This document shows, one piece after another, positions 32,841 through 41,056 of a DNA stretch of 64,000 nt. Where the stretch lies: assembly GCA_045580485.1 (NCBI GenBank), contig JAZNNW010000044.1:1-64000 (forward strand), written 5' to 3'. Made by a program: the position numbers and the translations under genes. Origin of the DNA: Avoscillospira sp045580485. Lineage in GTDB: Bacteria > Bacillota > Clostridia > Oscillospirales > Oscillospiraceae. The notes below the pieces were generated by a model. That model worked only from the letters and a program-made list of their open reading frames with translations. It did not search any database and had not been told where the DNA came from. The number at the start of each line of letters is the position of its first letter. The stretch's first letter is position 1.

Positions 32841-33860
32841 TTAGTTGGAAGCGCTGTCGAGGTCGGAATCGTTCTTCCAGAGCATCTTTTCGCGCAGCTC
32901 CTTGCCGACGATCTCCATCTGGTGCTTGGCCAGCATCTCCCGCTTGGAGTTGAAGAAGCAGCGGCCGTTCTTGTTTTCAGCGATCCACTTGCCTGCGAAG
33001 GTGCCGTCCTGAATGTCATTGAGGACAGCCTTCATATTGGCCTTGGTCTGCTCATAGGGCAGAACTCTGGGACCGGAGACATACTCACCGAACTCAGCCG
33101 TATCGGAGATGGAGTAGTTCATGGCAGCCACGCCACCCTTGTTGATCAGGTCAATGATCAGCTTCATCTCATGGATGCACTCGAAGTAAGCATTTTCGGG
33201 CTTGTATCCGGCTTCTACCAGAGTTTCAAAGCCGCAGCGCATGAGGTCCACAACGCCGCCGCAGAGGACAGCCTGCTCACCGAACAGGTCGGTCTGGGTC
33301 TCTTCGTTCATGGTGGTCTCCAGGATGCCGGCTCTTGCGCCGCCGATACCGGCAATGTAAGCCAGAGCGATGTCATAGGCCTTGCCGGAGGCGTTCTGCT
33401 CCACGGCGATCAGACAGGGCACGCCCTTGCCTGCCACATACTGACTGCGGACGGTGTGACCGGGGCCCTTGGGGGCAGCCATGAACACATCCACATAGGC
33501 GGGGGGCACGATCTGCTTGTAGCGGATATTGAAGCCGTGGGCAAAGGCGATGGCCTTGCCTTCGGTCAGATAAGGAGCGATGTCCTTCTTGTACATATCG
33601 GCCTGTGCCTCGTCATTGATGAGGATCATGATGATATCGGCGGCCTGAGTGGCCTCTGCCACAGTCATGACGGTGAAGCCGTCCTTTTCAGCCACAGGCC
33701 AGGACTTGCCGCCCTTGCGAAGGCCGATGATGACATCACAGCCGCTGTCACGCAGGTTCAATGCGTGGGCGTGACCCTGGGAACCGTAACCAACAATGGC
33801 GATCTTCTTGCCGTCCAGCTTGCCCAGATCGCAGTCTTTCTCATAATACATTTTTGCCAT
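32841..33860 (-). CDS. ilvC: Ketol-acid reductoisomerase
   Basis: 339-aa class I (short) KARI, converting acetolactate to dihydroxyisovalerate. The Rossmann motif is VGYGSQGHAHALNLRDSG (residues ~24-41). The cofactor-choice loop GLRKGGKSW has R and S, favouring NADPH. Metal/substrate residues lie in the C-terminal knotted domain (DLFGEQAVLCGG, FECIHEMKLIIDL). The ATG 33860 follows AAGGAGA and overlaps the 3' end of ilvN by 20 nt, indicating coupling. Confidence 0.95.
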   Translation of the reverse strand: MAKMYYEKDCDLGKLDGKKIAIVGYGSQGHAHALNLRDSGCDVIIGLRKGGKSWPVAEKDGFTVMTVAEATQAADIIMILINDEAQADMYKKDIAPYLTEGKAIAFAHGFNIRYKQIVPPAYVDVFMAAPKGPGHTVRSQYVAGKGVPCLIAVEQNASGKAYDIALAYIAGIGGARAGILETTMNEETQTDLFGEQAVLCGGVVDLMRCGFETLVEAGYKPENAYFECIHEMKLIIDLINKGGVAAMNYSISDTAEFGEYVSGPRVLPYEQTKANMKAVLNDIQDGTFAGKWIAENKNGRCFFNSKREMLAKHQMEIVGKELREKMLWKNDSDLDSASN

Positions 33861-34383
33861 AATCGAACTCTCCTTTTTCTTTGGTTGCTTCGTAAATTGT
33901 ATCTGTACCTCGTTCCAGTGCCACCATACCGGTGCGCACCAGTTCCAGGATGCCGAACTCTTTGACTAAGTTTACAATGGCATCTGCCTTGCTCTCCTCG
34001 CCGATCATCGCCAGGGTCAGGGTTGTGGGGGACACATCGATGACGGAAGCCCGGAAAATATTGGCGATCTGAATGACACGGTTGCAGGTCTCACTGCTGT
34101 CGGCATTGACCTTGACCAAGATCAGCTCCCGGCGGATAGAATTGCTGGGGTTCAGAAGCTTCACCGAATGGACGGGAAGGAGCTTCCGCAGCTGATTGCA
34201 CAGAAGGCTGGTGTGCTTTTCATCTGCCAGAACCTCGATGGTGATACGGGACACATTGGGATCATCGGTGGTGCCCACAGCCAAAGACTCAATATTGTAG
34301 CCCTTACGGGAGAACATACGGGACACCTGAGACAGAACGCCTGCCTCGTTGTCTACTAGAACGGATAAGGATCGTCTTTCCAT
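33841..34383 (-). CDS. ilvN: Acetolactate synthase regulatory subunit
   Basis: 180-aa small subunit with an N-terminal ACT domain (LSVLVDNEAGVLSQVSRMFSR, residues ~6-26) and a second ACT-like half. It activates IlvB and gives valine feedback control. Length is of the IlvH type rather than the short E. coli IlvN. It starts 11 nt after ilvB. Confidence 0.93.
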   Translation of the reverse strand: MERRSLSVLVDNEAGVLSQVSRMFSRKGYNIESLAVGTTDDPNVSRITIEVLADEKHTSLLCNQLRKLLPVHSVKLLNPSNSIRRELILVKVNADSSETCNRVIQIANIFRASVIDVSPTTLTLAMIGEESKADAIVNLVKEFGILELVRTGMVALERGTDTIYEATKEKGEFDYGKNVL

Positions 34384-34394
34384 TTGCTACCTCC

Positions 34395-36101
34395 TTAATC
34401 CACCAGGAAATTGGTGATTCGTCCGCCGCCGGGAACCATGGGACGAACCATCTCATCCATTTCGATGGCACAGTCGATGACATAGCCATGACCGCAGGCC
34501 AGCGCTTCCTTGACTGCCTCTTCCAGCTCCGGCACTGTGCACACACGCTTACCGCCGAGACCGTAGGCCTGTGCCAGCTTCACGAAATCCGGTGCTCTGT
34601 CCAGAGTGGTCTGGGAATAGTGACCGTCATAGATCAGGGTCTGCCACTGGCGAACCATGCCCAGAACCTGATTGTTATAGATAAATGTGATAATGGGCAG
34701 TTTGTAATAAGATTCCGTTGCCAGTTCATTGCAGTTCATACGGAAGCTGCCGTCACCGGTGATATGGATGACCGTCTTATCGGGGTTGCCCACCTTGGCG
34801 CCGATGGCTGCACCCAGGCCGAAGCCCATGGTGCCGAAGCCGCCGGAGGTCAGCAGCTGACCTGGATAGTCATAATGGAAGTGCTGCACAACCCACATCT
34901 GATGCTGACCCACATCCGTTGCCACCATGGTATCCTGGGGGCACAGACGGGCAATGACATCGGAGATCTGCTTGGGGGTCAGGCTGTGGCTGCCTTCGTC
35001 ATACTCCGTTTCGGTCTTGAAGGAGAACACATAGTCTTTCCATTCCTGATGATTTTGCTGCTCCACACGCTCCAGCAGAAGCTCCAGAACACGCTTGGCA
35101 TCGCCGATGATATGGTGATCGGTCTCTACATTCTTGTTGATCTCAGAGCGATCGATATCGATCTGGACGATCTTGGCCTGACTGGCAAAGGATGCAGGAT
35201 CCAATGCCACTCGGTCAGAGAACCGGCAGCCTACAGCGATCAGCAGGTCGCAGCTGTCCACGGCCATGTTGGAGGCCTGAGAGCCGTGCATACCGATCAT
35301 ACCGGTGGTGAGGGGGTTTCTGCCCTTGAAGCCGCCGCCGCCCATGACGGTAATGGCAACAGGAGCGTCTACTCGCTCGGCAAAGGCGTTGAATTCCTTG
35401 TCTGCACGACCTCTGACCACACCGCCGCCGCAGATCAGCAGAGGCTTGGAGGACTTTTTGATCATGTCCACCAGAATGTCCACATCATTGTGGTTGGGTT
35501 CGGGCATTTTCAGATCGTGAGAAGCTCGCTTGACCAATGCGCCCAGCTTGCCTTCCTTCACATGATCCTCTCTTGCAAGGGGCGTGAACTCCGCCTTCTC
35601 GGCGGTGACATTCTTGACGATGTCCACCAGCACAGGACCGGGTCTGCCGCCTCTGGCAATGGCAAAAGCCTCTCGAATCACATCTGCCAGCTTGGTCACA
35701 TCACGGACGATGTAATTGCACTTGGTGATGGGCATGGTGATACCGGTGATATCCACTTCCTGGAAGGAGTCCTTGCCGATCAAGCCCTCTGCCACATTGC
35801 AGGTGATGAACACCACAGGAGAGCTGTCCATATAAGCGGTAGCAATGCCGGTGGTCAGATTGGTGCTGCCGGGACCGGAGGTAGCAAAGCAGACACCCAC
35901 CTTGCCGGTGGAACGGGCATAGCCGTCAGCGGCGTGGGAAGCGCCCTGCTCGTGGGCAGCCAGAATGTGTTTGATTTTATCCTGATAGCCGTAAAGCTCA
36001 TCATATACATTGAGAATGGTGCCGCCGGGGTAGCCGAAAATCGTATCAACGCCCTGCTCCAGCAGACATTCCATCAATATTTTTGCGCCGGTCATTTGCA
36101 T
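34395..36101 (-). CDS. ilvB: Acetolactate synthase catalytic subunit
   Basis: 568-aa thiamine-diphosphate enzyme joining pyruvate with pyruvate or 2-oxobutanoate. FGYPGGTILNVYDEL (residues ~22-36) and the catalytic Glu in ILAAHEQGASHAADG (~46-60) are intact. The ThDP/Mg motif is GDGSFRMNCNELAT (~444-457) and the FAD region is in the middle domain (GMIGMHGSQASNMA). The ATG 36101 is 9 nt after AGGAGG. First gene of the operon, directly behind the T-box leader. Confidence 0.95.
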   Translation of the reverse strand: MQMTGAKILMECLLEQGVDTIFGYPGGTILNVYDELYGYQDKIKHILAAHEQGASHAADGYARSTGKVGVCFATSGPGSTNLTTGIATAYMDSSPVVFITCNVAEGLIGKDSFQEVDITGITMPITKCNYIVRDVTKLADVIREAFAIARGGRPGPVLVDIVKNVTAEKAEFTPLAREDHVKEGKLGALVKRASHDLKMPEPNHNDVDILVDMIKKSSKPLLICGGGVVRGRADKEFNAFAERVDAPVAITVMGGGGFKGRNPLTTGMIGMHGSQASNMAVDSCDLLIAVGCRFSDRVALDPASFASQAKIVQIDIDRSEINKNVETDHHIIGDAKRVLELLLERVEQQNHQEWKDYVFSFKTETEYDEGSHSLTPKQISDVIARLCPQDTMVATDVGQHQMWVVQHFHYDYPGQLLTSGGFGTMGFGLGAAIGAKVGNPDKTVIHITGDGSFRMNCNELATESYYKLPIITFIYNNQVLGMVRQWQTLIYDGHYSQTTLDRAPDFVKLAQAYGLGGKRVCTVPELEEAVKEALACGHGYVIDCAIEMDEMVRPMVPGGGRITNFLVD

Positions 36102-36124
36102 ATTTGGGATCCTCCTTGTGGGAA

Positions 36125-36407
36125 TTTGCTTGAAAAAAAGCCCTGAAGCCTCTAAGGGCTTCAGGGACGAATTATCGCGGTACCACCCTGATTATCGCAT
36201 CCTTACGGATGGACGATCACTCATCGAAGCTCTGATAAGCCTCTATCCCGTAACGGGGGCATCCGGAATACCCTACTCATGTGACTTTTGGGGCATTCAA
36301 CTCAGGAAGCAGACTGCACAGGATCATCCCTGTCGGCTCGCACCGTCCGCCGACTCTCTGAAAGACTCCGATCGAGGCATAATTCCTTCATCGTTTTTTC
36401 CTTTATT
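36125..36407 (-). promoter_or_regulatory. T-box leader of the ilv-leu operon
   Basis: tRNA-sensing riboswitch on the minus strand. The conserved T-box AGGGTGGTACCGCG is the complement of 36173-36186. Stem I carries CAGAGAG and GGTGCGAGCC, and stem III is seen as CCCGTTACGGG. The specifier is not certain by eye: a CTG (Leu) triplet (complement of 36310-36312) lies one base before TTCCT, which can pair with AGGAA on the 5' side exactly as in glyQS leaders; an alternative GAA-TGC (Cys) is less fitting. It lets the operon be read when uncharged tRNA accumulates. Confidence 0.93.
36132..36166 (-). terminator. T-box terminator of the ilv-leu leader
   Basis: CCCTGAAGCC/GGCTTCAGGG stem followed by CTTTTTTT on the minus strand, competing with the antiterminator that contains the T-box sequence. 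Confidence 0.92.
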
Positions 36408-36413
36408 GGCCAT

Positions 36414-36442
36414 ATCTTACCATAGGGAAACCCTGTTGTCAA
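36414..36442 (-). promoter_or_regulatory. Promoter of the ilv-leu operon
   Basis: On the minus strand TTGACA (36442-36437), 17-bp spacer, TAAGAT (36419-36414); transcription should begin near 36407, just before stem I of the T-box. Confidence 0.8.
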
Positions 36443-36513
36443 GCCAGTTTGCGACATTTTTCTTTAATGATGCAAAGTGATGGAATATTGAAGTATTTTC
36501 CCTGTTGTTTCCG

Positions 36514-38343
36514 TCATTTTTCACCATATCCGCAACCTGCCCGCATGGCATTGAGAACGGCAAGAATCGCCACGCCCACATCGGCAAAAATCGCCAGCCA
36601 GATAGACACCAGCCCAAAGGGTGACAGCGCCAGCACCAGCAGTTTGACGCCCAGAGCAAAAACAATATTCTGCCGGACAATGGACATGGTTTTTTTCGCA
36701 ATGGCTTTTGCCTTGGGCAATGCCGAGAGGCGGTCATGCATGAGAACCACATCGGCGGCTTCAATGGCAGCATCGCTGCCGATCCCGCCCATGGCGATAC
36801 CCACATCGGCACGCATCAGCACCGGGGCATCGTTGACCCCATCACCCACAAAGGCCAGTACGCCATCTTTCTTCAGAAGCCGTTCCACCCGGTCTACCTT
36901 ATCCCCGGGCAACAGTTCCGCTTCAAAACGGCTGACTCCCACCTGCTCTGCAATGGCGGCTGCCACAGCTGCCCGATCACCGGTGAGCATGACCGTCTCT
37001 GCACCCTGCTCACCCAAGGTGCGGACAGCGGAAATACTGTCCTCTTTCAGAGCATCTTCAATGACGACCGCACCCAGATACTTGCCGTCTTTCGCCACAA
37101 ACAGCACCGTTCCCACAGTTTCCACCGGAGGAGCAGAAATGCCATGCTGTGCCAGCAAACGCTCGTTTCCGACCAATATGATTTGCTCGTCCTGTTTGGC
37201 AGTAACGCCGAAACCGGCTTCTTCGGTGACATTCCATCCAGTTTCAGTCGGCATGCCTGCCGCCTCCAGAACCGACTGGGCAATGGGATGCAGAGATCCA
37301 ACCTCTGCAACGGCGGCAGTTTGGAGGATCTCTTCCCGGTTTTCCTCCGGTATGACCTGAGTCACGGAGAATGTACCCTTGGTCAGGGTGCCGGTCTTGT
37401 CAAAGACAAAGGTATCCACCTTCGCCAGCTGCTCCAGATAGCTGCCGCCCTTGACCAGAATGCCTTGGCGGGATGCCGCACCAATGCCGCAGAAAAAGCT
37501 CAACGGCACAGAGATGACCAAGGCACAGGGACAGGACACTACCAAAAAGTTCATGGCATTGTGCAGCCAATGGACCCAGTTTCCGCCCTCCAGCAGCGGC
37601 GGTATCACCGCCAAAATCACTGCCAGAACGACCACCACCGGAGTATAATACCGGGCAAAACGAGTGATAAATTGCTCCGCTCTGGCCTTTTTACCGGAAG
37701 CATTTTCCACCATGTCCAGAATTTTGGAAACGGTGGAATCGTAAAATGCTTTTTCCACCTTGATTTCCAGTACGCCGGATGTGGAAATAACACCGGAGAG
37801 AATCTCCTCGCCGGGTTGGCACTGCCGGGGCATGGATTCGCCCGTAAGGGCCGAGGTATCCAGCGCACTGGTGCCCTTGAGAACGATACCGTCCAGAGGC
37901 ACCCGCTCTCCGGGCTTGACCACAATGATCTGACCCGGTTCCACTTCCTCCGGCAAGACTTCCAATTCCTGTCCGTCTGCCAGAAGCCGTGCCGTGTCCG
38001 GCCGCAATTCCATCAAATCGGCAATGGAATTGCGAGCCTTGCCCACAGCATAGTGTTCAAACAATTCGCCCGTCTGAAACAGCAGCATCACTGCCACAGC
38101 CTCCGGGTACTCTCCCGTGGCAAAAGCACCGACGGTGGCCAGAAACATAAGGAAATTTTCATCAAAGACCTGCCCTCTTCCGATACCACCGAGGGCTTCC
38201 AACGCCACATCATAGCCAATGAACAGATAGACCGCCAGATAGGCAGCGGTTTTCCACACACCCGGCAGCTTCAGCAGTACCACCGCAGCAAACAGAACAG
38301 CGGCAGCGATGATCCGCAGCAACGCCTTTTTGTTCCTGCTCAT
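36514..38343 (-). CDS. Heavy-metal P-type ATPase (Zn/Cd/Pb type)
   Basis: 609-aa P1B-type ATPase exporting soft metal ions. The metal-translocating CPC lies in VVSCPCALVISVPLS (residues ~266-280). The phosphorylated Asp is in VFDKTGTLTKG, the TGES loop in DTSALTGESMPR, HP in GSLHPIAQS and the hinge in VGDGVNDAPVL. CPC plus the late LLVLALSPFG helix favours the Zn/Cd/Pb class. It has no N-terminal metal-binding domain; that domain is a separate gene two bases upstream. The ATG 38343 is 8 nt after GGAG. No clear terminator follows. Confidence 0.9.
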   Translation of the reverse strand: MSRNKKALLRIIAAAVLFAAVVLLKLPGVWKTAAYLAVYLFIGYDVALEALGGIGRGQVFDENFLMFLATVGAFATGEYPEAVAVMLLFQTGELFEHYAVGKARNSIADLMELRPDTARLLADGQELEVLPEEVEPGQIIVVKPGERVPLDGIVLKGTSALDTSALTGESMPRQCQPGEEILSGVISTSGVLEIKVEKAFYDSTVSKILDMVENASGKKARAEQFITRFARYYTPVVVVLAVILAVIPPLLEGGNWVHWLHNAMNFLVVSCPCALVISVPLSFFCGIGAASRQGILVKGGSYLEQLAKVDTFVFDKTGTLTKGTFSVTQVIPEENREEILQTAAVAEVGSLHPIAQSVLEAAGMPTETGWNVTEEAGFGVTAKQDEQIILVGNERLLAQHGISAPPVETVGTVLFVAKDGKYLGAVVIEDALKEDSISAVRTLGEQGAETVMLTGDRAAVAAAIAEQVGVSRFEAELLPGDKVDRVERLLKKDGVLAFVGDGVNDAPVLMRADVGIAMGGIGSDAAIEAADVVLMHDRLSALPKAKAIAKKTMSIVRQNIVFALGVKLLVLALSPFGLVSIWLAIFADVGVAILAVLNAMRAGCGYGEK

Positions 38344-38345
38344 GG

Positions 38346-38567
38346 TCACACTCCTAAAATCTCGGCATCCGGCTCTACTTTTTTCACACAGGCCTGTGCC
38401 TGCTCCATGATCTCCTGCAGATGATCATCCTCACATTCGATGGTCAGCTTCTGGGCCATAAAGCTCATCGTTGCAGACTGGACACCTTTGATTTTCTGGA
38501 TGGCCCGCTCCATTTTTGCAGCGCAGTTGGCACATTCCAAATTTTTCATCCGATAGACTTTTTTCAT
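38346..38567 (-). CDS. Heavy-metal-associated (HMA) domain protein
   Basis: 73-aa ferredoxin-fold metal-binding protein with the HMA CxxC motif LECANCAAKMERAI (residues ~10-23). It probably hands metal to the ATPase encoded 2 nt downstream, replacing the missing N-terminal domain. It follows the arsR stop by 3 nt. A copper-chaperone role is the main alternative, but the operon context favours Zn/Cd. Confidence 0.88.
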   Translation of the reverse strand: MKKVYRMKNLECANCAAKMERAIQKIKGVQSATMSFMAQKLTIECEDDHLQEIMEQAQACVKKVEPDAEILGV

Positions 38568-38570
38568 CCT

Positions 38571-38927
38571 TTATCCCTCTCTTTCTTCCCGCAGATGATC
38601 CAACGCCATCTGATACATACCGGAAATATGAGTATCATCCAGAGAATAATAAACTTCCTTTCCCTGCCGGCGGCTTTTGACGATCTTGGTCTGCCGCAGG
38701 ATACGAAGCTGATGGCTCACCGCAGAAACGGACATTCCCACGATCTTACTGATGTCGCAGACGCAAAGCTCTGCCACAAACAGGGCAGACAGGATTTTCG
38801 TCCGGGTCACATCCCCAAAGACCTTGAACATCTCCGCCACATCACACAGCGTCAAATCGTCCGGCATTTCATTTTGCACCCGAGCCAGCACTCTTTCGTG
38901 GACACAGTGCTCCTGACACATATCCAT
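38571..38927 (-). CDS. ArsR/SmtB family metal-sensing repressor (CadC/CzrA-like)
   Basis: 118-aa winged-helix repressor. ELCVCDISKIVGMS (residues ~53-66) is the alpha3 ELCVCD metal-binding box, as in CadC; an N-terminal MCQEHC supplies more thiols, and the recognition helix is SVSAVSHQLRILRQ. Metal binding releases DNA and opens the operon arsR-HMA-ATPase. A perfect-looking operator overlaps the start of its own promoter. Confidence 0.92.
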   Translation of the reverse strand: MDMCQEHCVHERVLARVQNEMPDDLTLCDVAEMFKVFGDVTRTKILSALFVAELCVCDISKIVGMSVSAVSHQLRILRQTKIVKSRRQGKEVYYSLDDTHISGMYQMALDHLREEREG

Positions 38928-38943
38928 ACGATCACCCTTTCAC

Positions 38944-38959
38944 TTGAACATTTGCTCAA
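38944..38959. promoter_or_regulatory. Candidate ArsR operator
   Basis: TTGAACATTTGCTCAA, an imperfect palindrome (TTGA-CA arms) resembling SmtB/CadC 12-2-12 operators. It lies right at the predicted transcription start of the arsR promoter, an ideal repressor position. Confidence 0.75.
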
Positions 38960-38967
38960 CTGTTTGT

Positions 38968-38996
38968 ATGATATAAAAGATTTCTATGGTTGTCAA
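38968..38996 (-). promoter_or_regulatory. Promoter of the arsR-HMA-ATPase operon
   Basis: Minus strand: TTGACA (38996-38991), 17-bp spacer, TATCAT (38973-38968). The -35 occupies nearly the same bases as the -35 of the divergent mnmE promoter. Confidence 0.82.
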
Positions 38997-39018
38997 GGGT
39001 GTTATTGCCCGTTATAAT
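38990..39018 (+). promoter_or_regulatory. mnmE promoter
   Basis: TTGTCA (38990-38995), 17-bp spacer, TATAAT (39013-39018). Five of its six -35 bases are also used by the metal operon promoter on the other strand. Confidence 0.8.
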
Positions 39019-39045
39019 AGAAGAAAAAACTTGTGAGGTTTTCTT

Positions 39046-40398
39046 ATGTCTGATATCATCGCCGCTGTGGCCACCGGTTGGCAGCCCTCTGCCATCGGTA
39101 TTCTGCGGCTTTCCGGTGAGGGCTGTATTGCCCTGGCCCATGAGGTATTCACACCCCGTTTCAAAAAAGATGCCGCTGACCGCTCCCTCATCATAGGCTG
39201 GCTCCATGACAAGCATGGCCGCATTATTGATGAAGTGCTGCTGACGGTCTCCCATGGTCCCAACTCCTACACCGGCGAAGATACTGTCGAGTTCCAGTGT
39301 CACGGCTCCCCTGCCGTGCTGACGGCAGGATTGGAAGCCCTCTTTGAAAAGGGTGCCCGGCAGGCAGGTCCCGGTGAATTCACCAAGCGAGCCTTCCTCA
39401 ACGGACGGATGGATCTGACTCAGGCTGAAGCGGTCATCGACCTCATCGATGCGGAAAGCACCGAAGCCGCCGCCAATGCCGTGGGTCAGCTGGGCGGTGC
39501 CATGCTGCGAAAGATTGCGCCCATCTATGACCGCATGACCGATATCATGGCCCATTTCCATGCAGTTCTGGACTATCCCGATGAGGACATTGATCCCTTT
39601 GAGCTGCAGCAGTTCCGGGGACAGATGGAGCAGGATTCCGAAACCCTGTACAAGCTCCTTTGCACCTATGGCAGAGGTCAGGTTTTGAAGAAAGGTCTCC
39701 GGGTCGCCATTTTGGGTCGCCCCAACGCAGGAAAATCCAGCCTGCTCAATGCACTGGCCGGATTTGATCGGGTCATTGTGACGGATATTGCAGGCACCAC
39801 CAGAGATTCCGTGGAGGAAACCGTGAAACTGGGTCGGCATCTGCTGCGATTGGTGGATACTGCCGGTATCCGGGAGACAGACGATGTGATCGAAAAAATG
39901 GGTGTGGAACGGGCAGAAGCCGCCGCAGCCAAGGCCGATCTGGCCATTTATGTCTGCGACGGCTCCCAGAGCCTGACAGAGGAAGATCTCCGGGCACAGC
40001 GTGCCGCCATGGAGGCGCCCCGTGCCATTGCCGTATTGAATAAACAGGATCTGGATCAGAAGACCGTTCCTTCCGATCTGCCCTTCGACTGGGTCATTCC
40101 CATGTGTGCCAAGACCGGTGAGGGTCTGGATCAGTTGGAGGATGTACTGGATACCCTCTATGCAGATGATACGCCCTGCGATGGCTCCATTCTCACCAAC
40201 GCCAGACAGGCTGATGCCGTCCGTCGGGCCGGTAAATCCATGGAGCAGGCACTTGCATCCATGGCACAGGACATGACCCCCGATGCCGTTCTGGTGGATG
40301 TGGAAGCCGCCATGGAAGCCCTTGGTGAGATCACCGGTCAGACCATGCGGGAGGAGATCACCAACCGCATCTTTGAGCGGTTCTGCGTGGGCAAGTGA
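39046..40398 (+). CDS. mnmE: tRNA modification GTPase MnmE
   Basis: 450-aa GTPase that with MnmG modifies the wobble U34 of tRNAs using 5,10-methylene-THF. The N-terminal folate-binding domain (IIAAVATGWQPSAIGILRLSG) leads to GPGEFTKRAFLNGRMDLTQAEAV in pattern (~108-130). The G domain has GRPNAGKSS (~224-232), DIAGTTRD, DTAGI and NKQD; the C-terminus ends with the catalytic FCVGK. The usual partner mnmG and the oriC-linked rpmH-rnpA-yidC cluster are absent here. ATG 39046 after GTGAGG. Confidence 0.95.
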   Translation: MSDIIAAVATGWQPSAIGILRLSGEGCIALAHEVFTPRFKKDAADRSLIIGWLHDKHGRIIDEVLLTVSHGPNSYTGEDTVEFQCHGSPAVLTAGLEALFEKGARQAGPGEFTKRAFLNGRMDLTQAEAVIDLIDAESTEAAANAVGQLGGAMLRKIAPIYDRMTDIMAHFHAVLDYPDEDIDPFELQQFRGQMEQDSETLYKLLCTYGRGQVLKKGLRVAILGRPNAGKSSLLNALAGFDRVIVTDIAGTTRDSVEETVKLGRHLLRLVDTAGIRETDDVIEKMGVERAEAAAAKADLAIYVCDGSQSLTEEDLRAQRAAMEAPRAIAVLNKQDLDQKTVPSDLPFDWVIPMCAKTGEGLDQLEDVLDTLYADDTPCDGSILTNARQADAVRRAGKSMEQALASMAQDMTPDAVLVDVEAAMEALGEITGQTMREEITNRIFERFCVGK

Positions 40399-40935
40399 TC
40401 ACCGGAAGAAAATCAGTGAGAACCAAGTGACGATGTTTCCGTTGAAAAATTCAATGCCAAAGCGCTCACACAGCTCTGTGACCAAGATACCGTGGCTTTC
40501 CACACAGGGGAACATCTTGTCCGGGAACCGGCAGGGTTCGTTGGGATAGGCACATTCGTCACAGATGGCGCAGGCCTCGGTGGAAAGGGTCATGGTCTCA
40601 CAGCCCTGTGCCTTCACCAGCTCTGCTACCTCATGGGTGATGGCTTCATGGTCGGCACGGGTGGCAAGGGTCTGCTCCAGATTGGCAATGTCATCCACCT
40701 CTGTGACCGTGGAGATCAGCAGGAATTCCGGGAAAGCCAGACACTTGTTCTGGCACTCCCCCACCGTTCCCACCGCAGGGGGACAGGCCCATGTTTTTCC
40801 GTACATGGGACATTCCTCCTGACAGATATGGCGCACCCGCTCCGTGAAGGTCAGTTCTTCCGTGGGAAAGAACGCATATTGGAAAAGAGGCAGCTCAGAC
40901 AGCTGCTGCTCCAGAAGTTCTTTATTCAAAATCAT
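40399..40935 (-). CDS. DUF2284 predicted metal-binding protein
   Basis: 178-aa protein rich in cysteine. Motifs are CPMYGKTWACPPAVG (residues ~43-57), GECQNKC, and a C-terminal cluster STEACAICDECAYPNEPCRFP, which pairs with the former for likely Fe-S or zinc binding. The family is common in anaerobes and has no proven function. The start ATG 40935 follows AAAGGA. Convergent with mnmE with the two stop codons abutting (TGATCA) and no terminator in between. Confidence 0.82.
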   Translation of the reverse strand: MILNKELLEQQLSELPLFQYAFFPTEELTFTERVRHICQEECPMYGKTWACPPAVGTVGECQNKCLAFPEFLLISTVTEVDDIANLEQTLATRADHEAITHEVAELVKAQGCETMTLSTEACAICDECAYPNEPCRFPDKMFPCVESHGILVTELCERFGIEFFNGNIVTWFSLIFFR

Positions 40936-40996
40936 CAGTCCTTTCAAAAATATTGTAGCCTCCCGAAAACCATTCGTCAAGACGGTGGTTTTTCGG

Positions 40997-41025
40997 TTGA
41001 TTTATGTTGTTTTTCGTGGTATGAT
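40997..41025 (+). promoter_or_regulatory. Promoter of the phosphohexomutase gene
   Basis: TTGATT (40997-41002), 17-bp spacer, TATGAT (41020-41025), then TGGAGG and ATG 41057. Confidence 0.75.
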
Positions 41026-41056
41026 TCAAGAAAAATATGGTATGGAGGTATTTACC

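Noticed and set aside
31302..33965. 887-codon open frame on the plus strand across ilvD and ilvC
   Set aside because: It spans two certain genes and an intergenic gap on the other strand, is His/Gly/Asp rich without motifs, and is explained by codon bias.
39046..40398. mnmE as a sign of the replication origin
   Set aside because: The usual rpmH, rnpA, yidC, jag and mnmG neighbours are absent, so this is not the oriC-linked cluster.
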